From a virus, in IMG/VR virus record IMGVR_UViG_3300035701_000341, positions 1 to 21,554 of that record: a stretch of 21,554 bases of DNA; one strand, 5' to 3'. Below the pieces are notes generated by a model. The model made no database searches. It worked only from the letters and a program-made list of their open reading frames with translations, and was not told where the DNA came from. Positions 7,635-16,578 of the stretch are shown piece after piece (position 1 is the stretch's first letter; every line of letters begins with the position of its first letter). Made by a program: the position numbers and the translations under genes.

Positions 7635-9202
7635 CAAAATCTTTCGTAGAGTCGCCCTCTATACATATAGATTGTGCCTTTGGGCAATGATTGCATTTCC
7701 TCTGCTTTAGTAACGTAAACAACCTTGCCTTTGACGTTCTGAGAGATAGACAAGTCTTCAGTAATCGCATCAATGTCTTCGGCGCTCTGACCTTTGTGAG
7801 CATACCTCGGCGAACCAAGTGGCATGCCCGTTTCAAAAACGGCACCGAAGAATCGTCTTATGTATCCCTTCGATTGTTCCTCCTTCGGTCCCTTGAGAAT
7901 CGCTTCGATGCGCTCGTCCATAGTTTTTGGATCGTCCCAATAATTCTTGAGCACCGTTTCTATCTCAAAGTATTTCTGAACATATTCGGCGCGCTTCTTT
8001 GGGTGAGGAGCGCCTGTCTTTGGATCAAAGTATAAGTTGTCCAGACCGCCAAAATACTGTTTAGCGATTGGATGACTTGCCCGGTATCCCCTACTCGTTT
8101 TGCTTCTTGCCGCCAAGATAGTTACAAGGTGTTGTTCGTCTGGAAGACTAAACGCCGGCGCTCCGTTTGGGCCAGAGAGGTATTCATCGTGTATCTCCTT
8201 GAGAGTTACCGGGTCGCCCCTTTGCAACTTCAATAAGAGGTTACTCAGTTTTTCGTAGTCCTGTGTTACGGCGAACGGATTCTCGCCCTTCTCTTCCCAT
8301 ATCTGTCGCGCAGCAAGGAATGTTTGCATCAGTTTTGTTCTTTGCTTTTCACTGATTCCTTGTGTATTTAAGAGATCGGCCTGGAACTGTTGGACGCCGA
8401 TGTTCTTATCCGCCGCCTGTCTAAATACATCGTTGTAGATACTTTGTGTACTCTCTTGTTCAGCCCGCTCATTGTCCGCTATCTGGGCAATGGCGCGTTG
8501 TCGCAGGTCAACTGTATCGCCCGGAACGAGATATTTGGACCCTTGTATGGTGTCACCCTTAATGATTTTCAAGAACCCTTCCGGGTTGTTCATCGCCATT
8601 CTCTCGTAAAATGTTCGCTCCGCGTTGTGCCGAACCTTCAGGAGGTCGGGGGCCAATACTTTCTCATTCATTCCCTCAACTGTTCCGATTCCACTCCTGC
8701 CTAAACTCTCGAACGCGCTGATGTTGCCGGTTCGTTCCGCTTCGGCCATCCGGTCATAATATGTGCCCCACCATTTATCATCTATCCGTTGTTTTGTCTT
8801 CGTGGCGACGTAGTTCTCTATTTCCGGTTTCGCCACTTCAAGATATAAACCGAACTTTCTTGCCGCCAGTCCGTTCTTGAGATGAAGAGACTCTGGAATG
8901 TTCTCCATCTCATCCAAAGTCCGGGTCATCTCCTCCTGATAGGTATCTTCATCAGGATTTGCTTCGATCCGCGCTTGGAGTTCGTTTTGCTTCCTGCGCA
9001 ATTCCGCCGTAGCCTCTGAGTATTGCTGGTCGGCCTGCACCTGCCACATCTGGCCGCCGACCTGGAACATCGCCTCGCCCATCCTGCCTATCGCCGCCGC
9101 CATTTGGCCGGCGCCGGTATCGAAGTTCACCCGACCTGTAACATTGGGCCCCACGCCCGGCAACGTCTTTTCTGTTCGGTATATCGGAAATCGTCCAGCC
9201 AT
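7634..9202 (-). CDS. Internal virion protein (T7 gp15 position)
   Basis: This 522-aa protein is mainly alpha-helical and charged, between the gp14-like and gp16-like genes, the slot of T7 gp15 (ejectosome tube). The N-terminus (MAGRFPIYRTEKTLPGVGPN) is followed by a Gly/Ala/Met helix (about 28-58, TGAGQMAAAIGRMGEAMFQV and onward) and long helices with coiled-coil character (about 60-100). The C-terminus is a small beta-like segment (GKVVYVTKAEEMQSLPKGTI, then MYRGRLYERF) that could be a folded terminal knob. No catalytic motif is seen. It starts one base after the previous stop, with GGCGGTGA upstream, and its TGA overlaps the next start. The assignment rests mostly on synteny, size and helix content. 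Confidence 0.7.
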   Translation of the reverse strand: MAGRFPIYRTEKTLPGVGPNVTGRVNFDTGAGQMAAAIGRMGEAMFQVGGQMWQVQADQQYSEATAELRRKQNELQARIEANPDEDTYQEEMTRTLDEMENIPESLHLKNGLAARKFGLYLEVAKPEIENYVATKTKQRIDDKWWGTYYDRMAEAERTGNISAFESLGRSGIGTVEGMNEKVLAPDLLKVRHNAERTFYERMAMNNPEGFLKIIKGDTIQGSKYLVPGDTVDLRQRAIAQIADNERAEQESTQSIYNDVFRQAADKNIGVQQFQADLLNTQGISEKQRTKLMQTFLAARQIWEEKGENPFAVTQDYEKLSNLLLKLQRGDPVTLKEIHDEYLSGPNGAPAFSLPDEQHLVTILAARSKTSRGYRASHPIAKQYFGGLDNLYFDPKTGAPHPKKRAEYVQKYFEIETVLKNYWDDPKTMDERIEAILKGPKEEQSKGYIRRFFGAVFETGMPLGSPRYAHKGQSAEDIDAITEDLSISQNVKGKVVYVTKAEEMQSLPKGTIYMYRGRLYERF

Positions 9203-9203
9203 T

Positions 9204-9740
9204 TTATATCACCGCCTTTTCGTATTTCATCGTTCCGAATCCCCCCAACAATGTGGCTCCAGCGCTCGTATAGGCGGTCGGCATCGCATATCCAGCCCGC
9301 GTCTTGGCTAATTGTCGTTCCATCCCGTAGGTTGCCCCCTGTGACCGATACTGGCCGGCAAGAACTAAGCCTTCGTACCCGATTAGGGCGTTCTCAAGGG
9401 CCAATTCCGCGCCCTGCTCAGTCTCGATCTGCAAAGGCGCGCCCTCTTCCGCCATCGCCCCCGATGCGCCGATCTTCGCCCGCAACGTCCCCATAACCCT
9501 CTGCCCGAACCTTGCCTGCCTGCGTTGGTCGAATCCAGACTTCAACAGGGCGGCCTTTGCGTTTTGCTCGGACACCTTCTGATTGTAGTCGGCCATCGCA
9601 GCCTCGCCCTTCGCCTGGGCCTCGGCGGCGCGGCCTTGCTGAATCTGACTGGCGCCCTGCAAACCTATGCCGGCGACCATCAATCCCTTTGCCGATACCA
9701 TAGCTTTTCCTGCTGCTGCTAATGCTGGCCAGAGTCCCAT
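9204..9740 (-). CDS. Internal virion protein (T7 gp14-like)
   Basis: This 178-aa protein is Ala/Gly/Gln-rich. A hydrophobic N-terminal segment (about 4-32, WPALAAAGKAMVSAKGLMVA and onward) precedes long helices (QGRAAEAQAKGEAAMADYNQ, about 37-56). Ala-rich N-terminal helix, a run of A-x-A-x-A and Asn/Gln-rich helices is the usual appearance of podovirus gp14-type proteins, which insert in the host outer membrane at the start of DNA ejection. Size (T7 gp14 is 196 aa) and the order nozzle-gp14-gp15-gp16 agree. The ribosome site GGGAGGTAG contains the stop codon (TAG) of the nozzle gene, indicating tight translational linkage. Confidence 0.8.
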   Translation of the reverse strand: MGLWPALAAAGKAMVSAKGLMVAGIGLQGASQIQQGRAAEAQAKGEAAMADYNQKVSEQNAKAALLKSGFDQRRQARFGQRVMGTLRAKIGASGAMAEEGAPLQIETEQGAELALENALIGYEGLVLAGQYRSQGATYGMERQLAKTRAGYAMPTAYTSAGATLLGGFGTMKYEKAVI

Positions 9741-9743
9741 ATA

Positions 9744-12700
9744 CTACCTCCCGGTAATCTCAATTCTCGGAACGATTGCCCGAATCGTACAAGGCGCCGG
9801 TTCGTCCCCGGAAATCACAATACTGTCTTCAACACTAAACCCGCCCTCGTGCACCACGACTTTATCCCCGGTGAACAGTGCGGGTGGTTCCCCGTATGCC
9901 TCGTCTGTTCGCCAGTCTATCTCAAAGAGATTGTTCTCATCGATGCCGTATTTGGCAAGGGAAGTCTCAAAAAAGCTGATAACCACTTCGCTAATCTTCT
10001 TGAGAGAACCTTTGGTTGTCCCGTGCTGAGTGAGAATATCGAACCGCATCGGCTTGAGAACGTATCGGAACGGCAGGCCGATAATGCACTTCGATACAGT
10101 ATTTGGCAGAACGATTTGGCCGTCCGCGACCACCTGCCGGGGGAAAACGGCGCCGTCGCCGAGTATCACCACTTCCTCACCTTCGAGGTGTTCAAGTCCG
10201 AGGAACGTGTCTTCCGGCGCACCGTCGTATGATAGCCCGCAATCAACGAACCAGGCGTCTTCCGGGTCGCCGAAGTTTCTCGGTTGCATTTGTTCGAGCA
10301 TCTGCATCTGCGCCCCATTGATAGTTCGTCCGACAATGAGCCAGATTTCATCTTCGTTTGTACTTGGAATTCTGGCCACACTTTTGACCGTTCCAATAGC
10401 GCCTATACCAGGCGTAGTTCCGCCATCCGCCATTTCCCATATTGTAGTTAAGTTCCATCCTGCGGTTTCAAAGTTGGATTTGGTCATCAACCATCCAGTA
10501 GTTTTCGCAAGAGCGTGATATGGTGTTCTGACATCATCTGAAACATCATTCACTGGCACAGATGTCATTTCGTCCCAATATGATGCAGTAACGACCCAGT
10601 TGGTTGCTGTATAGTTGTATCCCAAGAAGCCGTGAACATCATATATTCCGCCGGTAATCTGGCCGCTAAGACCAGAACCATATTTCGAGTTTGTCTGGGC
10701 ACAATAACAATTCTGAATTTGAAATCCCGGATGCCCCTCCTCATCCCAGGGTTCAAAATTATATACCCCCACAAATCCACCAATCTCGAAAGAGTTGGCT
10801 CCTGTTATAATACTGCTCCAAGTATAACAATTCCGTATAATGTAAGTGGGCAGAGGGTCGCCACTGCTGTAATTGATGTCCAACTCTCCAACAAATCCGC
10901 CAATCCTGTCGGAGTTAGAACTTACACCGGCTATTGTTATGTCCCCGGACGCCCAACAGCGCTCAATCAGTAATGTGCCATTCTCACCTGAGTAAGGGTG
11001 AAAATAGGCAGTTCCCAAAAATCCTCCGATACATCGTTTTGAGCCTGTTGTTGCACTTGTGAATGTAATTGAACTCGTGGTATAACATCGAGTAATTGTA
11101 AGGGGAAAATCGCCGCCATCAGAAACGCCGGCAATAAAACCGCCCGCCGAACCAGCCGGTACAGTAATCGTAGTATTTGAATAACAGTTAATTATTGATG
11201 TGGCAACATCGTATGCGGTCGCATCACCAATAAAACCAGCTCCATCAAAGATTTTGGCTACAGTAGTAACTGTAATTGCGCCTCCTGAATAACAAGATAC
11301 TATTGTTCCGTCGGTAATACTATCTATAAAACCAGAAGAAATCTGTGCTATTGGATGTGAACCTTCGGTAAAATTTACCGCCGCATAACAACTGTGAATC
11401 GTAACCGGATAACCCGGTGCGCCACTAAGATAATATATTAAACCCGCACTGCACCCAGCAGTAATCGTCCCTCCATCCGCATAGCAATCAACAATATTAA
11501 TAACACCATTTTCCGCTCCCATGCATGCTATTAAAGAAGCGGAATGTCCGCCGCCCCAAGTCTCGGTCGATGTTATGTTGCAATTATGAGTTGAACATCG
11601 CCATACATTCACATTGCCAAGTTTTGAGGCGTGTTGATTCACAGACCCACCAAACAGACACGCATTAAACCCTTCAGTTCCAGTTACACTACAATCCGTA
11701 AATGATATATCTGAGAATTTGATGTTCACTTTATGGTCTGCGTAGGCAGCAAGTATCGCGTTGCCCTGTTTACCTGAGACGGAACAACTAACAAAGTTTA
11801 AGTTCCGTACTTCGCAACCAGAACCTATAGTGGTAAACAATCCCCGATTAGAAAGGGTAGGAGCATTTATTGAGAGATTTGAAATCGTATAACCATTGCC
11901 TTCGACAACGCCACTGAAATTGGCAATCGGAGTCCAAGTAACACCCACAAGGTCTATGTCCGCGCCGATACTATAATGACCTGCCCCCGCCATCGCTTGC
12001 AACCCAACTGCGGTAGTAACACTTGTGGCGGCAACGAGAGCGGTGTCCGCCGGTTCTGATGGTTTGGATGGTATTTCCGCCTCTGTCAACTCCCGTAAAA
12101 TAGGGTAATGTTTCAGATAATCAACAGACAAATCGACACTGCTCTCAACCACTGGCGATGGTCCAACCAAGTGTCTCGCCCAGGCGACCACATCCTGTTC
12201 TCTCTCGTAGGTCATAGAGAGTAGCGTGCCGTCCGCCCGAACAGCCCACAGAATCGAGTCGGGGTTCTTTTGATGGGCAATGGCCACTATCCCGGTCTCT
12301 GTAATGTGTTCCGCCAGTGCAGTCAAGTCAGGAGCATTGTACTTATCCTTATCGCCCACGTAGGCGACCTCGCGAATCTTCCTCCCAACAGAATCGACAA
12401 AGAGAATAACATCGTTCACCGGCAGCGCTTGGATCGCCTTGCTGCCGTAGGTCGTCTGTTCTTTCATGGAGAAGTTGGTCGGCGTTATCGGTTCATCGTA
12501 GTCGCTCGACCGTATTCGCCATTCGCCCGCACTCGTCCCGATAATCAAAGCCTCGAGCGCCGAAATCCACAGAATCGCGTTGCGATGATCAGAACTCATC
12601 GTCAACCAGAAGGCCGAGTCGTCGATAGTTCCTTCGTCCATATTTTCGTAATCGCCGGTGGCGCTGAACCATACCGTTTGAGGCTGGTGCGGGTTGCCTG

Positions 12701-13772
12701 CGTAAATGCACCTGTCCTCGAAGAACGTCACGGTTGTCGGATAGCCTCGCACAGCCGACCACGACCCCTCCGACCAACGAGTATCGGCGCCGGTAGAAGC
12801 AAAGTTCTTGAGAACCGTCATATTGGCGACCTGACCCGTTACCCCCGTTACCCGGCAGATACCCTCTTGCGTACTGCTGTTGACGGTCAAATCCGCCGCG
12901 AATGTTCCACTCGTAGCAACGGTCACATTGATACGATGCTGGATATTGTCCTCTTCTTCGGTGAACGTAAATTGGACGGCTCGGAACCCATCTTTGGAAG
13001 TGTAGGATCGGCGGACTTCCCAGCTTACGCCGGCGTCTATACTGCGTTCAAGTCGAACAGTTCCCTTCCAACCCTGCTCGATATTCAAGGTGCAATCACC
13101 TTCCGTAAGGATCGCCGCGCCTATAACTCCCGTAGTTGTCCGGGACCCGCTTGTACTGGTAACGGCCCTCGGTTGTACGACGCGAAACAATGCCCCAACG
13201 TGGCCGGCCTGGAATACATTGCCGCCCGCGGCCGTCAAAGTCCCGGACCCGGTCGTGACGCTCGGTGTCAAAGTTATGCCATCACCTACTTCGAGGTCGT
13301 TGCGCTTTTTGAACGGGCCGTTCGTGAACGTAATCGCATCAAGAGAGAAGGAATTGGCACTGACTCTGCTCAGTTTGTACGGGGGATAGTTGGGATGGAC
13401 AATCCAGCAAACGTCGTTGCTCTGCTTGAATTGCAGGGCGGGCAGGTCCCCCACGGCATAGGGGGTATCGACCTTCAATCTCCTGCCGAGCGAATCCAGC
13501 ACCCGCGCCCCATTGTAGTAGAAGTACATGGCATAGTCTTCGAGGAGCAGGATGTAAGCGATACTATTGGAGTAGATAAACGAAACGACCCGGCCTGCCC
13601 CGTTGACGGTATCAATGTACTTCGTCCCCGGGCGCCGCTCCGCACTGCCGTAGATTTTCGGAATCATATTCTCAAGACGACGGCAGCCGGACTTATATTT
13701 GTCCACGTCGGAGCGGGCGTCGATTTGGGGACTTAACTCACCTGCGTTGAATGATATTACCGGATAATTCAT
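9744..13772 (-). CDS. Tail nozzle protein (T7 gp12-like) with large inserted GLUG beta-helix
   Basis: This 1342-aa protein is far above T7 gp12 (794 aa). The N-terminus is diagnostic of podoviral tail-tube-B/nozzle proteins: FNAGELSPQIDARSDVDKYK (8-27), then GCRRLEN and RRPGTKYI (about 45-52). The core includes TVTFFEDRCIYAGNPHQPQT (about 350) and AFWLTMSSDHRNAI (about 388). After AWARHLVG (about 534) the family pattern is interrupted and resumes only at TVKSVARIPSTNEDEIWLIV (about 1125), then GRTINGAQ. Between them is a ~590-residue domain of repeated beta-helix turns with GGF(V/L/I)G and N/S-C-Y motifs, ending in a typical GLUG-protein tail (ASYWDEMTS, FETAGWNLTTIW). The start ATG overlaps the previous TGA (ATGA). 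The protein should form the distal tail tube; the insert probably projects outward as an adhesin-like lobe. Confidence 0.85.
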   Translation of the reverse strand: MNYPVISFNAGELSPQIDARSDVDKYKSGCRRLENMIPKIYGSAERRPGTKYIDTVNGAGRVVSFIYSNSIAYILLLEDYAMYFYYNGARVLDSLGRRLKVDTPYAVGDLPALQFKQSNDVCWIVHPNYPPYKLSRVSANSFSLDAITFTNGPFKKRNDLEVGDGITLTPSVTTGSGTLTAAGGNVFQAGHVGALFRVVQPRAVTSTSGSRTTTGVIGAAILTEGDCTLNIEQGWKGTVRLERSIDAGVSWEVRRSYTSKDGFRAVQFTFTEEEDNIQHRINVTVATSGTFAADLTVNSSTQEGICRVTGVTGQVANMTVLKNFASTGADTRWSEGSWSAVRGYPTTVTFFEDRCIYAGNPHQPQTVWFSATGDYENMDEGTIDDSAFWLTMSSDHRNAILWISALEALIIGTSAGEWRIRSSDYDEPITPTNFSMKEQTTYGSKAIQALPVNDVILFVDSVGRKIREVAYVGDKDKYNAPDLTALAEHITETGIVAIAHQKNPDSILWAVRADGTLLSMTYEREQDVVAWARHLVGPSPVVESSVDLSVDYLKHYPILRELTEAEIPSKPSEPADTALVAATSVTTAVGLQAMAGAGHYSIGADIDLVGVTWTPIANFSGVVEGNGYTISNLSINAPTLSNRGLFTTIGSGCEVRNLNFVSCSVSGKQGNAILAAYADHKVNIKFSDISFTDCSVTGTEGFNACLFGGSVNQHASKLGNVNVWRCSTHNCNITSTETWGGGHSASLIACMGAENGVINIVDCYADGGTITAGCSAGLIYYLSGAPGYPVTIHSCYAAVNFTEGSHPIAQISSGFIDSITDGTIVSCYSGGAITVTTVAKIFDGAGFIGDATAYDVATSIINCYSNTTITVPAGSAGGFIAGVSDGGDFPLTITRCYTTSSITFTSATTGSKRCIGGFLGTAYFHPYSGENGTLLIERCWASGDITIAGVSSNSDRIGGFVGELDINYSSGDPLPTYIIRNCYTWSSIITGANSFEIGGFVGVYNFEPWDEEGHPGFQIQNCYCAQTNSKYGSGLSGQITGGIYDVHGFLGYNYTATNWVVTASYWDEMTSVPVNDVSDDVRTPYHALAKTTGWLMTKSNFETAGWNLTTIWEMADGGTTPGIGAIGTVKSVARIPSTNEDEIWLIVGRTINGAQMQMLEQMQPRNFGDPEDAWFVDCGLSYDGAPEDTFLGLEHLEGEEVVILGDGAVFPRQVVADGQIVLPNTVSKCIIGLPFRYVLKPMRFDILTQHGTTKGSLKKISEVVISFFETSLAKYGIDENNLFEIDWRTDEAYGEPPALFTGDKVVVHEGGFSVEDSIVISGDEPAPCTIRAIVPRIEITGR
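10395..12170 (-). other. GLUG-type beta-helix domain inserted in the nozzle gene
   Basis: Within the nozzle protein, about residues 535-1125 consist of at least eight turns of roughly 40-55 residues. They share a glycine-hydrophobic phrase (AGFIGDATAY, GGFIAGVSDG, GGFLGTAYF, GGFVGELDI, GGFVGVYNF, HGFLGYNYT) followed by a strand ending in N/S/R-C-Y/W (NCYSN, SCYSG, RCYTT, RCWAS, NCYTW, NCYCA). The start (AGHYSIGADIDLVGVTWTPI, then GNGYTISNLSI) and end (SYWD... GW...W) are standard for bacterial GLUG surface proteins. Hand counts of sampled lines gave about 35% and 43% GC inside the insert, against 70% in one N-terminal nozzle line. This suggests, but does not prove, acquisition from another source. 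Confidence 0.8.
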
Positions 13773-14755
13773 TTGCGTCTCCTCACATAAACGCCGCCCG
13801 TCTCCACGGTTGCCGGAGCAACTCCGAAGGCACCGCGAGTAGCGCCTTGCTGGGCGGTTTCATCATAGACGTTCAACACCTTGTACTGGGCCGACACCAG
13901 GCCCGCCACGGTCGTTTCTAAGGCGTGGACAGCGACCCAAAGAGCGGTGACTTCGAATTCGCAGTCGAAAGCACCCGTGGTCGTTGTGGAAGTCGTTGAG
14001 GAGCTGCTGGAGCTGGTCGAGCCTGTCGTCGTCGTCGAGGTTGTAGAACTACTTGTGGATGCAGTCGTCGATGATGAGCTTGTGGAGGTGCTCGTCGAGG
14101 ATGAACTTGCTGTCGTGGTGCTTGATGATGACGTTGTGGAACTTGAAGCCGTTGAGGTCGTCGTTGAGGACGAGGTGGTGCTCGATGTACTTGATGACGT
14201 TGACGACGACGAACTTGTGGAGGTCGTTGTTGACGACGTGCTTGAACTGCTTCCCCCCGCCGATGTTGTGCTGCTCGTTGAGGAGCTGGTCGAGGACGTA
14301 CTTGACGAACTTGTCGTCGTTGAACTACTCGTAGAGGAGGTTGATGCAGTGCTACTCGTCGTAGAAGTAGTCGAAGAGGTCGAACTTGTGGAACTTGAAG
14401 TTGATGAGGTCGTGCTCGATGTCGTAGAACTTGTCGAGCTGCTTGTGCTTGATGATGTAGAACTGCTTGTCGAGGAAGTGCTGGACGATGTTGAGGTACT
14501 ACTCGTTGTCGAGGAGGTCGAACTGCTGCTCGATGAACTGGTGGATGATGTTGAGGAAGAAGTCGATGAAGATGAACTCGTTGTCGAAGACGAACTACTT
14601 GTACTGGAACTGGAGGAAGATGTCGTTGTGGTCGTTGTGGTCGTTGTGGTCGTTGTGGTGGTACTCTCGACTACAACTAATGGAGCCCCCAAGACCCATT
14701 CATAAAGGGTCTGGGTTTCAACGGGTTGTCCGAGTATCCATTCCTGTTGTGCCAT
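13769..14755 (-). CDS. Mucin-like Ser/Thr-rich virion-associated protein
   Basis: This 328-aa protein has three parts. A short N-terminus carries a tandem motif, EWILGQP and EWVLGAP (about 5-25). Residues about 31-262 are almost only Ser and Thr, beginning with a run of 14 Thr, with rare Ala/Gly breaks. A folded C-terminus of about 65 residues follows (GAFDCEFEVTALWVAVHALE, then TTVAGLVSAQYKVLNVYDET, ending YVRRRK). Such a tract would be extended and is an ideal O-glycosylation stalk, although no site can be proved from sequence. Many different Ser and Thr codons are used, so this is not a pure recent microsatellite and the amino-acid content seems selected. The gene overlaps its neighbours on both sides (TGATG and ATGA), placing it between the beta-helix protein and nozzle genes. 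It is probably a virion appendage or linker. No known family is recognised. Confidence 0.75.
   Translation of the reverse strand: MAQQEWILGQPVETQTLYEWVLGAPLVVVESTTTTTTTTTTTTTTSSSSSSTSSSSSTTSSSSSTSSSTSSTSSSSSSSTSSTTSSTSTSSSTSSTSSSTSSSTSSSTSSTTSSTTSSTSSSTSSTSSTTSTTSSTASTSSTSSSTTTSSSSTSSTSSSTSSTTSAGGSSSSTSSTTTSTSSSSSTSSSTSSTTSSSTTTSTASSSTTSSSSTTTASSSSTSTSTSSSSTTASTSSSTTSTTTTGSTSSSSSSTTSTTTTGAFDCEFEVTALWVAVHALETTVAGLVSAQYKVLNVYDETAQQGATRGAFGVAPATVETGGVYVRRRK
13977..14662 (-). repeat. Low-complexity Ser/Thr-coding tract
   Basis: About 685 bases whose - strand codons are nearly all Ser (TCN, AGY) or Thr (ACN). Imperfect trinucleotide periodicity is strong, but third positions vary, giving no long perfect repeat except the 9-base unit at 14622-14657. 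On the + strand the same bases read as Val/Glu/Leu/Asp-rich nonsense, which explains the long spurious + strand ORF here. Confidence 0.85.
14622..14657 (-). repeat. Four perfect copies of a 9-bp unit within the Thr run
   Basis: GTCGTTGTG on the + strand occurs four times in a row at 14622-14630, 14631-14639, 14640-14648 and 14649-14657. On the coding strand each unit is three Thr codons (together CACAACGAC in another phase). This is a candidate slippage site that could change stalk length in multiples of three residues without a frameshift. Confidence 0.8.
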
Positions 14756-16569
14756 CAGACTGCCACCGGCTTAATATCAACATATACACCGCAATTCACG
14801 GTGTAGAGATTCAGATAGACATTCACATAAACCCACCCATCCCGCTTGGGATAACCAGCGGGTATCGTCATAGTAAAGGCCGTCCACGTCGTATTGTCCG
14901 TCAGAACCTGCGTCGATGCCAACACTGTCCGCGTACAAGCGGCGGCAGCGTCGTAGTAACTGGCCTCTGCGTATAACTGTGCCGCTGTTGGGAAGGTTGA
15001 CCAGCCGTATCCCTTAATGTAAATTGTGATAGTCTTTGCCGCCGCAGCAGTCATCCAAATCTTGAACGGTCCACTTATCATATAATCCGGCGAAAGAACC
15101 AGAGGATTGTTCACGCCGCAGTTAGACGAAGGGGCCATTTTCGCAGAGGTCGTCGCCCCGGCAGGATTGGATACCGTCGCATCCCGGCTTATCGTACCCT
15201 TGCCGGTGGTTATCGTGTGCGCCTGATATACCTGGTCGTCATCTTCGGCGAAAATAAGAGCACCAGTAGCCGCCAAATTACTGCCCGCAAAAATGCAGTT
15301 GCGATGATAAACTAGACTGCCAGACAAAGTGTAGATGTCATACGTATCGTGTGTGGTAGTTTGGCCAAATTGACAATTAACCAAATGAGCAACTCCACCA
15401 CTATTGTAAATACCATAATCTGTCGATACTCCGCCGCCCCCGTTGAAGATACAACTATCAAAAACAGCTGTTCCCGATGCAATACGCCCACTATATTTTA
15501 TGTTGAGCGAGAATGTGCAACCACTGTAGGTAGCTAATGAACTACTGTGATATATACCGGCGGAGGTAGTGGCGTGTGTATTTTCCTGAAAATTACAAGC
15601 GGAAAATACTGTTCCGTATGTAGTATTAACATAAACAACGCCAAAACTATAACTCGATTGTCTAAAATCCAGTCTGTTATACTTCCAAAAGTAATCGTCT
15701 CCTGTGAAAGCGACTTTGAACGCCGTCGCCCCAAAGGAGAGTATCGGTTTTACATCCGAGGTATCACCCCAGGGGTCGTCAGTCGAGGAACAACCTCGAA
15801 TCTCAAGCAACGCCGCAGCCGTGCCGTCCTCATCGTGGTCAATATCTATCCCATCAGAATGATGAGTTTGGTTCGCTCGAACATAGATCAAATCACCCGC
15901 AGTTCTCACTGTATCCGTCGTGTACCGATTCAAGTTTGCGGCGGCGAGAGCGGTAGTTGTCCCGTAATTTGCCTCTGAAATATCACTCCACATCGCCGTT
16001 CCGGTATCGTCAGTCCGAGTCGCCTGCTGAAATAACGGGGTTATCGTGAATGAGTTATCACTGACAATCGAGGCGACTTTGTACCACTGCGTCCCCCAAA
16101 CGGCAGACACAGTTCCAGACCGAACATAATCACCAACTGCAAGTTTCGTAGCATCCCCTCCAGTTCCAGTAACAGACGCTGAAGCATTTGTCCACGTCCA
16201 GATACCGGCAAGGTGGCCCGTATGCCGTTCAAAGTCGAGATAGTAGGTGGTATCGTGAGGCTGTCGCGTTACAAGGGCCTTCTCCCTATATTCCAATTCT
16301 TTGAGCACGCAGGCATATTTGACCTCCAACCTCTTTATCTTCGCCTGCAAAGATATGACGTTGTTGGGGTCTTGGCCACCCGATGCCAGCAACTCCTGAA
16401 TCCGCTTAATCTTTGCAGGATAGAAAGCCCGCAAATCTTCCAGCACTTGGGGATACTTGACGGAAATCTGCTTTGCGCAAATGTCGGTGTTCCACGCGGT
16501 AAAATCCTTTGTCTTGAACTCCGGCGTATCAAACAAACTTATCTCGGAAGCACTTAACTTTATAGCCAT
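14755..16569 (-). CDS. Coiled-coil / beta-helix appendage protein, tailspike-like
   Basis: This 604-aa protein has an N-terminal segment (MAIKLSASEISLFDTPEFKT), then charged helices of coiled-coil character (about 35-98, including QAKIKRLEVKYACVLKELEY). A region with the look of a right-handed parallel beta-helix follows (about 210-450): short strands with recurrent Cys and Asn turns, such as FSACNFQENT, YSGCTFSL, FDSCIFNGGG, LVNCQFGQ and HRNCIFAGS. The last ~140 residues are beta-sandwich-like (FKIWMTAAAAKTITIYIKGY, ending YVDIKPVAV) and could bind carbohydrate. Trimeric coiled-coil plus beta-helix suggests a tailspike or side fibre; no catalytic residues are assigned. The ribosome site AAGGTGATTT overlaps the TAA of the glycosyltransferase. 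Its own TGA overlaps the start of the Ser/Thr-rich gene. Confidence 0.65.
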   Translation of the reverse strand: MAIKLSASEISLFDTPEFKTKDFTAWNTDICAKQISVKYPQVLEDLRAFYPAKIKRIQELLASGGQDPNNVISLQAKIKRLEVKYACVLKELEYREKALVTRQPHDTTYYLDFERHTGHLAGIWTWTNASASVTGTGGDATKLAVGDYVRSGTVSAVWGTQWYKVASIVSDNSFTITPLFQQATRTDDTGTAMWSDISEANYGTTTALAAANLNRYTTDTVRTAGDLIYVRANQTHHSDGIDIDHDEDGTAAALLEIRGCSSTDDPWGDTSDVKPILSFGATAFKVAFTGDDYFWKYNRLDFRQSSYSFGVVYVNTTYGTVFSACNFQENTHATTSAGIYHSSSLATYSGCTFSLNIKYSGRIASGTAVFDSCIFNGGGGVSTDYGIYNSGGVAHLVNCQFGQTTTHDTYDIYTLSGSLVYHRNCIFAGSNLAATGALIFAEDDDQVYQAHTITTGKGTISRDATVSNPAGATTSAKMAPSSNCGVNNPLVLSPDYMISGPFKIWMTAAAAKTITIYIKGYGWSTFPTAAQLYAEASYYDAAAACTRTVLASTQVLTDNTTWTAFTMTIPAGYPKRDGWVYVNVYLNLYTVNCGVYVDIKPVAV

Positions 16570-16578
16570 AAATCACCT

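Noticed and set aside
12270-13736. A 488-aa + strand ORF opposite the nozzle gene
   Set aside because: It lies fully antisense to the well-recognised N-terminal part of the nozzle protein, in a GC-rich stretch where stop codons are rare, and has no recognisable motif.
13881-14705. A 274-aa + strand ORF rich in Val, Glu, Leu and Asp
   Set aside because: It is the exact antisense of the Ser/Thr tract; codons for Ser/Thr read backwards give Val/Glu/Leu/Asp and few stops. The - strand gene has overlaps with both neighbours and folded ends.
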